Part shown: piece after piece, positions 1 through 8,607 of the stretch
Numbering within the stretch: the first letter of the stretch is position 1
Layout: every line of letters begins with the position of its first letter
Assembly (NCBI GenBank): GCA_003224515.1
Contig: QHZC01000107.1
Span: 1 to 16,983 of the forward strand
Origin: Acidobacteriota bacterium
Lineage (GTDB): Bacteria; Acidobacteriota; Terriglobia; Acidiferrales; UBA7541
Reading direction: 5' to 3'
DNA length: 16,983 nt
The notes under the pieces: generated by a model
Databases searched by the model: none
What the model saw: only the letters and a program-made list of their open reading frames with translations
Told to the model about the DNA's origin: nothing
Program-made: the position numbers and the translations under genes

Positions 1-2
1 AA

Positions 3-1286
3 AGACCGGGACGGAAATTCCTCAATTCAACGATTCGAATGGGCGGACTCGGTGGAGTCCTCAGCTTGTTGTTGACGGCGGCAGTTCTTCCTCAAGCTTT
101 GCCTTACGCTCGCGCGTTTCCGAAGTCCTCGGAGGAAGTCGAGAGCGCGCTGAAAGACCTGCAGGCGTATTCCGGCCAAAAGCTCCCGATCGTGGACGGC
201 TTCGTGGCGACCGGAGACAAGCCGCTCAATCTATATGAGCGCGCCTTTTATCAATTCGCAATCGACCTGCTTCCGGGAACGGCGGGCGGCACAATTGTGC
301 GTGTCACCGCCAAAATTACGGCGTGGTACGCAGACAAAGATCCTGCGAAATCCGGTTACCAGGTGCTGCCGTCCAATGGGCGCTTGGAGCTTGATCTCTT
401 GGACCGGTTGCAAGAAAACTTCGGCGGCAAGCCAGCGTCTTCCGTGGCGCGCTCGCTTTCGAGCGCTACTATCTCCGCTCCGAAACCGAAGCTCGATCTT
501 GGCGGCATCCCCGGGGTTCAAATTCCCACGACGGCAAATCCTGCGGCAAAGTCGGGAACCACGACCGATGAATTGGGCTCTCTGCGGTCCAATCGTGAAG
601 CCGAGGAAAAACGCATGAGGGAATTGAACGCGGAACTTCAGGGCTTGCAGGAAATCCAGAAGAACCAGGCGCACCCTTTGAACCTGGTGGTGGTGAAAAA
701 GCCGGGCGCGCCGGTGCTCGCGAAGCCCGCCGAAGGGGCGCGCGTACTGTTTAACGCTGCCCCCGAGGATGAGTTCGAATTCCTCGACGCGGAAGGCGAG
801 TGGATGCACGTGCAAATCTCCGGCCCTGCGCGCGGGTATATCCGCCGAAACAATCTTGAGTTGTCGGAATTCATCATGGCGCGGCTCAAAGCGCCTGGCG
901 CCGTAGACCCAGTGGAAAAAGTAGCGGCGTTCCGGATTGTGCGCGAAGAAAATAGTCTTTTTCCCGGAGATTGGGGGCCCCTGAAGGGAAAAGCAGTGAA
1001 GATCTTTACTGTGCAGCCCGTCTCGCAGGACCCCAAGGAAACGGACGCGCGCGGCAAACTCGCTTTCGCTAGCTCCCTTTTTCAGAAACCCACGACAGAT
1101 ACCACTGCATCGACTTCGGCGGTCGAAGGAGTCGTCGTAATCTTCGATTCGGCGGACGGTGGCATCATGGGGGCTACGCTGGCAACCATGAAGCAGTTCA
1201 CCTCCGGCACACTTTCTCCCGAAAACTTCTGGAAGGAGTGCTACCGAGATCCGCCAGAGGCGTTCCAGGAATCCCGCAAACCTTAG
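3..1286 (+). CDS. Exported SH3-like domain protein of unknown function, 5' end outside window
   Basis: The frame is open from base 3 to the TAG at 1284-1286. The first ATG (base 39) has no Shine-Dalgarno sequence. It would also give a signal peptide without positive charges, whereas the codons just before it supply R, R, K and R. The true start is therefore probably upstream of the window. Numbered from that ATG, a hydrophobic segment at residues 1-24 ends at a plausible signal-peptidase site (YARA). Residues 27-130 form an unrecognised domain. Residues about 140-175 are low-complexity and rich in Pro, Ala and Thr. Residues 176-210 are a charged, coiled-coil-like helix. Residues about 216-276 look like a bacterial SH3 domain (VLAKP at the start, WMHVQI and GYIRRNNLEL near the end). 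About 140 unrecognised residues follow. SH3-like domains of exported proteins often bind cell wall or protein partners, but the role here is unknown. The gene converges on the GH3 gene. Confidence 0.7.
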   Translation, partial: RPGRKFLNSTIRMGGLGGVLSLLLTAAVLPQALPYARAFPKSSEEVESALKDLQAYSGQKLPIVDGFVATGDKPLNLYERAFYQFAIDLLPGTAGGTIVRVTAKITAWYADKDPAKSGYQVLPSNGRLELDLLDRLQENFGGKPASSVARSLSSATISAPKPKLDLGGIPGVQIPTTANPAAKSGTTTDELGSLRSNREAEEKRMRELNAELQGLQEIQKNQAHPLNLVVVKKPGAPVLAKPAEGARVLFNAAPEDEFEFLDAEGEWMHVQISGPARGYIRRNNLELSEFIMARLKAPGAVDPVEKVAAFRIVREENSLFPGDWGPLKGKAVKIFTVQPVSQDPKETDARGKLAFASSLFQKPTTDTTASTSAVEGVVVIFDSADGGIMGATLATMKQFTSGTLSPENFWKECYRDPPEAFQESRKP

Positions 1287-1300
1287 CGCAGGATTCCTGG
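1265..1300. terminator. Stem-loop over the stop codon, candidate bidirectional terminator
   Basis: CCAGGAATCC at 1265-1274 is exactly complementary to GGATTCCTGG at 1291-1300, giving a perfect 10-bp stem. The 16-base loop holds a further CGC/GCG pairing and the TAG stop of the upstream gene (1284-1286). The position between two converging genes, 33 bases before the end of the GH3 gene, suits shared termination. No T-run follows on either strand, so it is not a classical intrinsic terminator. Confidence 0.4.
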
Positions 1301-1332
1301 CAGTTCAGCGGTCAGAATTCTGTGTACACGAT

Positions 1333-3672
1333 TCATTTCCATTCGAAAGTTTGCTGGAGTCCGCCGATTCGCACGTCGAACACGCCGGGCTCGACAACGC
1401 GCTTATTGTCTGCGCTGATAAAGGACAAGTCGTCGGACGTCAATTCGAATGAGAGTTGGCGGCTCTCGCCAGGCTGGAGCAGGACTTTCGCGAATCGCTT
1501 GAGCCGCTTCAATGGTGGCGTCACGCTCGCGAAGCATTCGTTCAAGTACAGTTGAACGACCTCCTTGCCGGCGTGGCCGCCGCTGTTCTTCACGGTCACG
1601 TCCACGCGCACGGACTGGCTCGCCGAAGCTGTTGCCGGGACCACGTGCAAATCGGAGTACAAGAAATTCGTGTAGCTCAAACCCGATCCAAATTCGAATT
1701 GCGGTGCGGCCAGCGCTTTGCCTTCCCCCCAGTCCTCCCCTTCAAATACTTTGTGGTCGTAGGTGAAGAGCCGGTTTGTCGAGCGGGGATAGGTAATGGG
1801 CAACTTGCCACTAGGATTCACGTCGCCGAATAGAATATCTGCGATGGCCTGCCCACCTTCGTTGCTAGGGTTGTAAGCCATCAAGATGGCCATCGCAGGA
1901 TCTGCAATGCGGCTGATAATGCGCGGGCGACCCTCGGTCAGCACCAGGATCACGGGTTTTTTCGTCTCCATGATTTTCAGTGCGAGGAAGAGCTGCGCGT
2001 CAGGTAGTGTGAGATCGGGGATGTTGCCCGGGGTTTCCGCATAGGCCCATTCTCCGACGCAAATCACCACGGCATCTGCTTTTGATGCCGCTTCTGCGGC
2101 TTTGGCGATGTCGACTTCCTTGTTGTAGGTGGCGCCGGGAACATACGTCACGTTGGCGGCTCCGATTTTTTCCTGAATGGCTTTGAGGATCGTCGCGCGA
2201 TCCTTGGGATACATGTTCGCGCGGTCGCCCTGCCACGTATAACTCCATCCATTGTTCAGCGGAATCAGGGAATCGGCGTCGGGGCCGGTCACGAGAACGT
2301 GCGCCGTCTTGGCAAGCGGCAGCATGTGGTTTTCGTTTTTCAGAAGAGTGATAGACTCGCGCGCGGCCTCCAGGCTGACCTGCCGTGATTCCGGTGAGCC
2401 GACTACCGTTTTCGAATCGATCCCGCGCAGCGGATCGTCGAAAAGCCCGAGCTGGTACTTCACCGTGAGAATCCTCCGCACCGCTTCATCGATGCGGCTT
2501 GCGGGCACTTCCCCTTGCTGCGCCAGTTCGAGCAACAGATTGCTGAAGCTGTAATCGCTCGGCACCATGCTCATGTCGATTCCAGCAAGGATCGCGATAC
2601 GCGTAGCTTCCTTTTCATTTGCCGCGATGTGGTGCACACCAACAAGTTTCTTGATGTCCATCCAGTCAGAGACCACGAATCCCTCGAAGCCCAGTTCGTC
2701 TCGCAAAACGTCTTTGAGCAAATAGCCGTTGGCGTGGCCGGGGATTCCGTTCACTTCGCTTGAATTCACCATCACCGTGTGAGCGCCTGCTTTCACAGCC
2801 GCGGCAAACGTGGGAAGAAAGTATTCGCGCAAAGTAATTTCCGGGATGAGCGCAGGGCTGCGATCACCGCCGGTACTGGGATAGCTGTACCCCACATAGT
2901 GTTTCAACGAAGCAGAGATGCTGCCGGGGCTCGAAAGATCACTGCCTTCATAACCGCGAACCGTAGCCACACCCATCACCGTCGTGAGATAAGTATCCTC
3001 CCCGAGCGTCTCCCACAAACGCGACCACAGCGGCTGCCGCCCGGCGTCTAGCACGGGTGAAAAAGACCATGGAATGCCGGCCTTGCGCGTCTCTGCGGCG
3101 GCGATCTGGCTGCCGCGCAGCATCAGCTCCGGATTCCACGTCGCGGCCATGGCGAGAGGCTGGGGAAAAAGAGTGCCACCAATTACGTAATTCGGCCCAT
3201 GGATGGTATCGATGCCATAGAGTACCGGGATCTGCAGCCGGGATTTCCTCGCCTCTTCCTGGATGCCGCGGATAATCTCGTGCCACTTCTGTGCGGGCAA
3301 GGCTTCGTCATTCACGTTGAGAATGGAGCCCACACCGTATTCGCCCACGGCTTTGTGCAATTTATCAGAATTGATTCGAAGGGACTGGCCCTGTCCATCG
3401 CTGACCATGCCGATTTCGAGTTGCGTCATCTGGCCAATTTTTTCTTTCAGGGTCATTTGGCCAAGCAGTTTTTCCACCGCAGCGGCGGAAGCACTTGCCG
3501 GAGGACCCGCTGGAGTCAGATTTCGCCGCAAAAACGTTTGGCTATCAACGTTCTCCGACCGAGCGTCATCGGCCCCGGACGGTATTGCCGTTAGCATGCA
3601 GACAGCCAGTACAATAACGATATGCCAAAGCTTTCTTTGCGGGGTGGACACGGGTATCTCCTTGCCGAGCAT
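1333..3672 (-). CDS. Exported glycoside hydrolase family 3 beta-glucosidase
   Basis: GH3 retaining enzymes remove beta-D-glucose from the non-reducing ends of oligosaccharides; this one should act in the periplasm or outside the cell. A signal peptide covers residues 1 to about 34 (basic QRK, then a hydrophobic stretch). The N-terminal barrel spans about 65-410, with the KHYVG motif at 257-261 and the nucleophile region VVSDW (Asp336). The second domain (about 435-665) has VGEWAYAET, where Glu545 is the probable acid/base by analogy with plant exo-beta-glucanases, followed by GRPRI and FGDVNPSGKLP. A fibronectin-III-like domain ends the protein (about 690-779). The length of 779 residues is normal and nothing is missing. 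ATG at 3672 has a weak AGGGG four bases upstream. GTG at 3651 (codon 8) has AAGGAG six bases upstream and still leaves a complete signal peptide, so the real start may be 3651. The exact sugar linkage cannot be read from sequence. Confidence 0.93.
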   Translation of the reverse strand: MLGKEIPVSTPQRKLWHIVIVLAVCMLTAIPSGADDARSENVDSQTFLRRNLTPAGPPASASAAAVEKLLGQMTLKEKIGQMTQLEIGMVSDGQGQSLRINSDKLHKAVGEYGVGSILNVNDEALPAQKWHEIIRGIQEEARKSRLQIPVLYGIDTIHGPNYVIGGTLFPQPLAMAATWNPELMLRGSQIAAAETRKAGIPWSFSPVLDAGRQPLWSRLWETLGEDTYLTTVMGVATVRGYEGSDLSSPGSISASLKHYVGYSYPSTGGDRSPALIPEITLREYFLPTFAAAVKAGAHTVMVNSSEVNGIPGHANGYLLKDVLRDELGFEGFVVSDWMDIKKLVGVHHIAANEKEATRIAILAGIDMSMVPSDYSFSNLLLELAQQGEVPASRIDEAVRRILTVKYQLGLFDDPLRGIDSKTVVGSPESRQVSLEAARESITLLKNENHMLPLAKTAHVLVTGPDADSLIPLNNGWSYTWQGDRANMYPKDRATILKAIQEKIGAANVTYVPGATYNKEVDIAKAAEAASKADAVVICVGEWAYAETPGNIPDLTLPDAQLFLALKIMETKKPVILVLTEGRPRIISRIADPAMAILMAYNPSNEGGQAIADILFGDVNPSGKLPITYPRSTNRLFTYDHKVFEGEDWGEGKALAAPQFEFGSGLSYTNFLYSDLHVVPATASASQSVRVDVTVKNSGGHAGKEVVQLYLNECFASVTPPLKRLKRFAKVLLQPGESRQLSFELTSDDLSFISADNKRVVEPGVFDVRIGGLQQTFEWK
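3658..3663 (-). promoter_or_regulatory. Ribosome binding site favouring the internal GTG start of the GH3 gene
   Basis: On the minus strand AAGGAG (3663 to 3658) sits six bases before a GTG at 3651-3649, in frame with the GH3 gene. The upstream ATG at 3672 has only AGGGG at a four-base spacing. This argues for initiation at codon 8. Both starts keep the signal peptide. Confidence 0.45.
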
Positions 3673-3679
3673 GCTACCC

Positions 3680-3708
3680 CTGGAGGCCGGATATGTCCAA
3701 ATCTCCAG
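3680..3708. repeat. Short inverted repeat in the GH3 / Gfo-Idh divergent intergenic region
   Basis: CTGGAG at 3680-3685 and CTCCAG at 3703-3708 can pair around a 17-base spacer. The spacer contains GGATATGTCC. The repeat lies 8 bases upstream of the GH3 ATG, so it could be an operator or a leader hairpin, but six pairs is close to chance. I see no convincing -35/-10 pair on either strand in 3673-3807. Confidence 0.2.
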
Positions 3709-3807
3709 TTCCTAAAATTCCGATTGTGGACCCTCCGAAAGCTGGTACCTTGCAACCTGTGGTGAAAACGACCGAGCGGAAAACTTGAATAAGAGAGAGT
3801 TTTGACT

Positions 3808-4953
3808 ATGAAACAAACTGCAGCGGTGATCGGCATGGGATTCGTGGGCAGAGCGCATCTGGAATCTTTGCGAAGAATCGGAGTTCTCGTGCGCGGCATG
3901 CTCGGCAGTTCCCGCGAGCGCAGTGAAGAGGTTTGCGAGTCATTGGGCCTCGAGCGCGCCTACGCCTCGCTCGACGAATTGGCCGAAGATCCCGACGTCA
4001 GTGTGGCGCACATTTGCACACCGAATCATGTGCACTTCGAGCAGGCCAGCCGCATGCTGCGTGCTGGAAAACATGTCCTCTGCGAAAAACCTCTGGCAAT
4101 GGATTCGCGCGAATCGGAAATGCTGGTAAAGCTCGCAAGAGACCGCCGGTGCGTGGGAGGCGTGGCTTACAACCTCCGCTACTACCCGCTATGCCATGAA
4201 GCAAAGGTCGCCGTGGCCAGTGGCGTGATCGGCCAGCCGCGCCTAGTCCATGGAAGTTTTCTACAGGATTGGCTGCTCTTCCCGACCGACTGGAACTGGC
4301 GGCTGGACCCAAAGCTGGGGGGCGAGCTCCGCGCCGTTTCCGACATCGGCACGCACTGGCTGGACCTAATGATGTGGATTACCGGGCGGAAAGTTACGGA
4401 AGTGTGTGCGGACCTGGCAACCGTCTTGCCCGTTCGTCACCGCCCGCGCGGCCGCGTCGAGACGTTTCAGAAAGCCTCGAATGTCGAACACGACGATGTT
4501 CCGATCACCACGGACGACTACGCCTCGGTCCTCTTGCACTTCGAAGAGGATCTGCGCGGCGTGATGACCGTTTCGCAGGTCAGCGCCGGCCGTAAGGCCA
4601 GTCTGTGGTTCGAAATCGATGGCAGCAAAGGCTCACTCGCCTGGAATTCTGAATCTCCGAACACGCTTTGGATCGGACGTCGCGACCGCGCGAGCGAGGT
4701 GCTTCCCAAAGATCCCGCTTTGCTGAGTCCGGCCGCCCGTGGCTTCGCGGCGTATCCCGGAGGTCACGCCGAAGGATATCCCGATACGTTCGTTCAGCTC
4801 TTCCGCGATTTTTATGGATACCTGGATACGGGAGACTTCGACGCGCGCCGGCCCTTCCCGACATTTGCAAACGGGAACCACGAGTTGCTGCTCTGCGAAG
4901 CCATCGCACAGAGTGCGCGGGATCGAGCGTGGGTACCGGTGCTATGGGGCTGA
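3808..4953 (+). CDS. Gfo/Idh/MocA family NAD(P)-dependent oxidoreductase
   Basis: Members oxidise or reduce hydroxyls of sugars, inositols and related polyols using NAD(P). The N-terminal Rossmann fold starts at once with AAVIGMGFVG (Gly9, Gly11, Gly14). It carries the family motif CEKPLAM (Glu93-Lys94-Pro95) after the HICTPNHVH strand. The C-terminal alpha/beta domain follows, with GELRAVSDIGTHWLD giving the usual Asp179-x3-His183 catalytic arrangement. The length of 381 residues is typical, and with no signal peptide the enzyme is cytoplasmic. A TTG at 3802 is in frame, but GAGAG (3795-3799) is 8 bases from the ATG at 3808 and only 2 from the TTG, so ATG was chosen. It diverges from the GH3 gene and converges on the TPR-propeller gene with a 10-base gap. 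The substrate is unknown; a sugar released by the neighbouring glucosidase is an inference. Confidence 0.92.
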   Translation: MKQTAAVIGMGFVGRAHLESLRRIGVLVRGMLGSSRERSEEVCESLGLERAYASLDELAEDPDVSVAHICTPNHVHFEQASRMLRAGKHVLCEKPLAMDSRESEMLVKLARDRRCVGGVAYNLRYYPLCHEAKVAVASGVIGQPRLVHGSFLQDWLLFPTDWNWRLDPKLGGELRAVSDIGTHWLDLMMWITGRKVTEVCADLATVLPVRHRPRGRVETFQKASNVEHDDVPITTDDYASVLLHFEEDLRGVMTVSQVSAGRKASLWFEIDGSKGSLAWNSESPNTLWIGRRDRASEVLPKDPALLSPAARGFAAYPGGHAEGYPDTFVQLFRDFYGYLDTGDFDARRPFPTFANGNHELLLCEAIAQSARDRAWVPVLWG

Positions 4954-4963
4954 GTGCGCCACC

Positions 4964-7900
4964 TCAGTGCGGCGAAGAATACTGGTAGCGCAGGCTCGGC
5001 GGCATGCGTTCCGAACGCGATCGCGTGTTGTACTCCAACTGGTAGCCCAGATGTTCCGCATCGGCCGGATAATCGCGGCCCTCTGGATACGGATACGGCA
5101 GCAATGAATGACGCGGTAGCGGCTCGACGGTAAAGGCATGGGCCGCGTAGAAATCGAGATCCTTTTCGAAACCATCGGCGTAAAAGAAATAGTCGCGAAC
5201 CCATCCGGCCGGCAGCGCGGGAAGCTGCTTGGGGTCAAAGTCGAGCTTCAGTCCCTCACCGGAGCCGAAAACCACGAAGCGATCATCGCGGGCGCGCAGT
5301 AAGCCATACACATCGCCGTAGCGCGTGTAGTTTCCTGCGGCGCGCGCGTAAGGACCGGTCATGCTCCGGTGTGAATACGAATAGATCGTGTCGCTCGCCG
5401 GCCGCAGTCGCGTCTCGCGCGGATAGCCGACGAAATCGAGCGCCGCCCTTGCAAGGGGCACTTGCGCCACGCGCACATCCTGTGCATCTGGTGTCTGGTC
5501 GATTCGAATCGCGTCCCAATACACTTTCAGATTGTTGACGATACGAATCCGCCGTGTTCCTGCAGGTAGCTTGCCGGTCAAGTCCGCAACCATGGTCCGT
5601 TCGAGTCCCGCCGGAAAACCCATATCTTCCAGGACACGCACCCACTTATCTTGCGCATCGAGGGCCTCCACATACGGTGGAATCACTTTGATTCCCGCTT
5701 GATCCGCCGCGTACATCGAAGTCGCGGTGAAGTAATCGGTGTAGCCATCGATGATCAATCGCAACGGTTTTTGCGCATCCCATTCAGGGAGGTCGAGTTC
5801 AATCCAATGCAGCTTCGCGAATCCCACAAATGGCACCTCTTCGAAATTCGTGACGTAGGTGCGGTCGCGCTTGGAGATCAGCGGCAGCACGTCATTCCCT
5901 TTGTCGTCCCACGCGCCGATTGGTGCGTGCGCGTCGCGGCTGGCGATCACGCGGAACTCTGGAAAAGGCGGCGCGCTTACGAATCGCTCATTGGGAAAAA
6001 CTTCATACGCCGCCGGATGATCGATGGCCACCAGCCGCACCTGATCGAGATACACGGTTTCTTCCATCGGCTCCATGAACCGGAAACTGAGCAGGCCGTT
6101 CCGAGCCTTCACGCTGCGCGCAGGCACCTTCAAGTACTCATCGGGATCGGGAACGTCCCGCTCCCGGGGCGCGACCCAGTGGCCGACCACGCCTGGACCG
6201 ATCATGTCCGCAATGAATTCATACTCGCGCCCATTCCAGGAAAACAAAACGGGGCATGAACTCCCGCGCCGATCCAGTTCGGTGATGCTTTGCACTTTCT
6301 TCGCGGCCAGGTTTATTTCGTCTTGTGGCACGCCCGTCGGCCACAGCAACCGAAGGACTTCGGCGTTGTGCTCCGAACCGAGGCCGGCAAGAATTGGCGC
6401 GGCGTTCTGGCCGAGATAGCCCGACGCACCGACCACTTCCCACTTTTGATACAGCGTGCTGGCGTAGAGTTCGACCTTCGTCCCGATCCCGCTCTTGTTG
6501 TCGTTGAGGGCCTTGAGCTCGATGCTCATCCAATTGTGCTGATTGCCGCCCTCATTGCGCAGAACAAGCGGCAGGCCGCCAAGCTGGGTCACGACCAAGT
6601 CCGCGTCGCCATTTCCATCGATATCCGCAACCGCGATCGCTCGCGGTCGGTTCAGCTTGACCGCATCGAGGTGCACATCCTTGCTGACGTCGGCCCAGCC
6701 GTTGCTTCCCAGGTTTCGCAGCAGGCGGAGTTCCGCTCCGCTGCTCGACTCTCCCGCGGCGACCAGATCGAGCCAGCCGTCATTGTCGTAATCGAGCGCG
6801 GCAATTCCCCAGCCTTTCTGCAAGCCTAAATCGGGGAGCGAAACGCGCTCTAGCCGCTTTCCTTCCACATTTCGCCACAAGCTGATTCCCGGCGCGCCCG
6901 CGTGCGTGAACGCTAGATCCATCCAGCCGTCTTTATCGAAGTCGAAGGCCACCACGCCCACCGCCGGCGGCAACTTCTCCTTGGTGAAATCGATGCCACC
7001 GAGCGGCGTGAATTTCCCTTCGCGGGGATTGAGATAGATGGAAGCCCCCGCCTGCCCGCCCGCGATGACGAAGTCCACGGCGCGGTCGTTGTTAAAATCG
7101 GTAATGACGACTCCAGCCCCTGTGGCCGCAAAACCGAGCGCCGTTTCCGCGGAGACATCCGTGAACGTGCTATTCCCATTGTTGCGCCAAAGAACATTGT
7201 GGGCTGGCGCTTCCGGTGCAGTTGAATCGGGCGCCGTTGTGATGTACAGATCAAGGTCGCCGTCGTGATCGTAGTCCACAAAAGTCACGCCCACACAGCC
7301 TTTTTCCCTGCGGATCCCCACCGCTTGGGTCACGTCTTCGAACTTGCCATCTCCCTTGTTGCGCAGCAGCCGGACGCCGTCACCCAAACAAATAGCGAGA
7401 TCGGTGTGACCATCATTGTCGAAATCGCCGGCCGCGCATCCGAAGCCGCTGCCGGTGAGATGGATGCCCGCTTCCTTCGTCACATCGTCGAATCGTCCAT
7501 CGCCCAGATTGCGTAGCAAGCGGCTGGTGCCGTCCGCCGCCCCGCTCACCAGAATAAGGTCGGGCTTGCCATCGCCATCGTAGTCAAAGAAACACGCGCC
7601 GGTGCCCGGTCCGATCTCGACACCGCCGCCTGCACCTTTTGACACAAACGCATTCGCTTCCGCCGTAAATCGCACTGGAATCGCGGCCGGAACATCAACA
7701 GCCGAACTCAGCGGCAACTCCGCGAGTGAGTAGCGGCCTTGATCACCATAACCTGCACCAAACGGCGCTCCGAGATGCTCCGTCGTGATTTTCTGGAAAC
7801 GTGTCAGGTGTTCGCGCGCGGCAGCAGCGTCGCCTTTCCTCTGAAATGCGCGCGCCAGGCCGAATTCCGACGAAGCATGAAACGGAGCAAGGGCCAGCCC

Positions 7901-8440
7901 CTTCTGAAACGCCGCGATGGCTTGGTCATATTTCTGCAGCTGGGCGTTCAGGTAGCCGACAAAATAACAGGCGTCAGGTTCGTTGGGCGCGATCTGTGTG
8001 ACGTGCTGAAAAGCGGCGATGCCCTTCTCCGACTCCCCGAGGTCTTTGTAGGCGAGTCCGAGGTTGTACCAAGCGTAAGCATCCTTGGGAAGCTGCTGCG
8101 CTGCCGCTTCGAGTGCCGCGCGCGCAGGCTCCAGCTTTTGCTGGCTGAGCAGAGAAACGCCCAGATTCAGCCGGGCGATTGCAAATTTGGGGTCGGTCTG
8201 GAGGGCTTGCTCAAAGTATTTTTGCGCGTCCCCGGGGCGCTGCTGATTCATGTAGGCAACGCCCAGGGTATTGAAACGATAGGCTTCCACAATCCCGCCG
8301 CCCGACGACCCGGACTTCTTTGTAGCCGCGGCCTGCTCCTGTGCGGACGGTGCGCTGGAACGCACCAATATCGCGGCACTGCAAATCAGGATTGAACAAG
8401 CGAAAATCACGCCCACTGCATGCTGCCGAGTTGAACGCAT
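4964..8440 (-). CDS. Exported TPR / FG-GAP propeller / ASPIC-UnbV protein with a large unassigned C-terminus
   Basis: The 1158-residue protein begins with a basic n-region and a hydrophobic segment (residues 9-26), a signal peptide or membrane anchor. TPR helices span about 54-220. Seven FG-GAP/VCBS repeats follow, each with a calcium-type loop: DYDGDGKPD, DFDNDGHTD, DYDHDGDLD, DFNNDRAVD, DFDKDGWMD, DYDNDGWLD and DIDGNGDAD (about 286-614). Seven repeats suit a seven-bladed beta-propeller. The fourth loop is degenerate (Arg in place of Gly). An ASPIC/UnbV domain occupies about 645-722. Residues 727-1158, starting SCPVLFSWNG, match no domain I can name. FG-GAP and TPR modules are protein-binding or cell-surface scaffolds, and no enzymatic role is visible. 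An in-frame ATG at 8503 exists, but the ATG at 8440 directly precedes the signal sequence and has AGGAAG 10 bases upstream, so it was chosen. It converges on the Gfo/Idh gene. Confidence 0.88.
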   Translation of the reverse strand: MRSTRQHAVGVIFACSILICSAAILVRSSAPSAQEQAAATKKSGSSGGGIVEAYRFNTLGVAYMNQQRPGDAQKYFEQALQTDPKFAIARLNLGVSLLSQQKLEPARAALEAAAQQLPKDAYAWYNLGLAYKDLGESEKGIAAFQHVTQIAPNEPDACYFVGYLNAQLQKYDQAIAAFQKGLALAPFHASSEFGLARAFQRKGDAAAAREHLTRFQKITTEHLGAPFGAGYGDQGRYSLAELPLSSAVDVPAAIPVRFTAEANAFVSKGAGGGVEIGPGTGACFFDYDGDGKPDLILVSGAADGTSRLLRNLGDGRFDDVTKEAGIHLTGSGFGCAAGDFDNDGHTDLAICLGDGVRLLRNKGDGKFEDVTQAVGIRREKGCVGVTFVDYDHDGDLDLYITTAPDSTAPEAPAHNVLWRNNGNSTFTDVSAETALGFAATGAGVVITDFNNDRAVDFVIAGGQAGASIYLNPREGKFTPLGGIDFTKEKLPPAVGVVAFDFDKDGWMDLAFTHAGAPGISLWRNVEGKRLERVSLPDLGLQKGWGIAALDYDNDGWLDLVAAGESSSGAELRLLRNLGSNGWADVSKDVHLDAVKLNRPRAIAVADIDGNGDADLVVTQLGGLPLVLRNEGGNQHNWMSIELKALNDNKSGIGTKVELYASTLYQKWEVVGASGYLGQNAAPILAGLGSEHNAEVLRLLWPTGVPQDEINLAAKKVQSITELDRRGSSCPVLFSWNGREYEFIADMIGPGVVGHWVAPRERDVPDPDEYLKVPARSVKARNGLLSFRFMEPMEETVYLDQVRLVAIDHPAAYEVFPNERFVSAPPFPEFRVIASRDAHAPIGAWDDKGNDVLPLISKRDRTYVTNFEEVPFVGFAKLHWIELDLPEWDAQKPLRLIIDGYTDYFTATSMYAADQAGIKVIPPYVEALDAQDKWVRVLEDMGFPAGLERTMVADLTGKLPAGTRRIRIVNNLKVYWDAIRIDQTPDAQDVRVAQVPLARAALDFVGYPRETRLRPASDTIYSYSHRSMTGPYARAAGNYTRYGDVYGLLRARDDRFVVFGSGEGLKLDFDPKQLPALPAGWVRDYFFYADGFEKDLDFYAAHAFTVEPLPRHSLLPYPYPEGRDYPADAEHLGYQLEYNTRSRSERMPPSLRYQYSSPH

Positions 8441-8473
8441 GAAAATAATTCTTCCTGTCCGCGCGGAATACCC

Positions 8474-8512
8474 GAATTCCAAGTACTGCCCAAGCGGGCG
8501 CAATTGGAATTC
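8474..8512. repeat. Nested inverted repeat in the divergent intergenic region
   Basis: GAATTCCAA (8474-8482) pairs perfectly with TTGGAATTC (8504-8512). Inside, GCCC pairs with GGGC around a 4-base loop, and the internal loops on the two sides are nearly equal. The element sits 34 bases upstream of the propeller gene start and about 110 bases before the amidase start. It could be an operator for either gene or an extruding hairpin. Function is inferred from position only. Confidence 0.4.
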
Positions 8513-8578
8513 TCCCGGCTGCTCTACGCATCGTCAACCGTTTTTATGCGCCCCGAGTTGCGCCTTTCGTCGCCTGCC

Positions 8579-8607
8579 TTGACCCGCACCGGGTGTACGC
8601 TTACTCT
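8579..8607 (+). promoter_or_regulatory. Weak candidate promoter for the amidase
   Basis: TTGACC (8579-8584, 5 of 6 consensus positions) is followed after 17 bases by TACTCT (8602-8607, 3 of 6). Transcription would start close to 8614, giving a leader of only a few bases before the ATG at 8621. This would be consistent with the absence of a Shine-Dalgarno sequence there. The -10 match is poor, so this is tentative. Confidence 0.25.

Noticed and set aside
231..815. 194-codon open frame on the - strand
   Set aside because: It is antisense to the SH3-like protein gene; its composition (many Arg and His) is that of a shadow frame.
5651..6259. 202-codon open frame on the + strand
   Set aside because: It is antisense to the well-supported propeller/UnbV gene, with no ribosome binding site or recognisable protein features.
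7739..8395. 218-codon open frame on the + strand
   Set aside because: It is antisense to the TPR region of the propeller gene. High GC content leaves long antisense frames open, and the translation shows no domain or signal.
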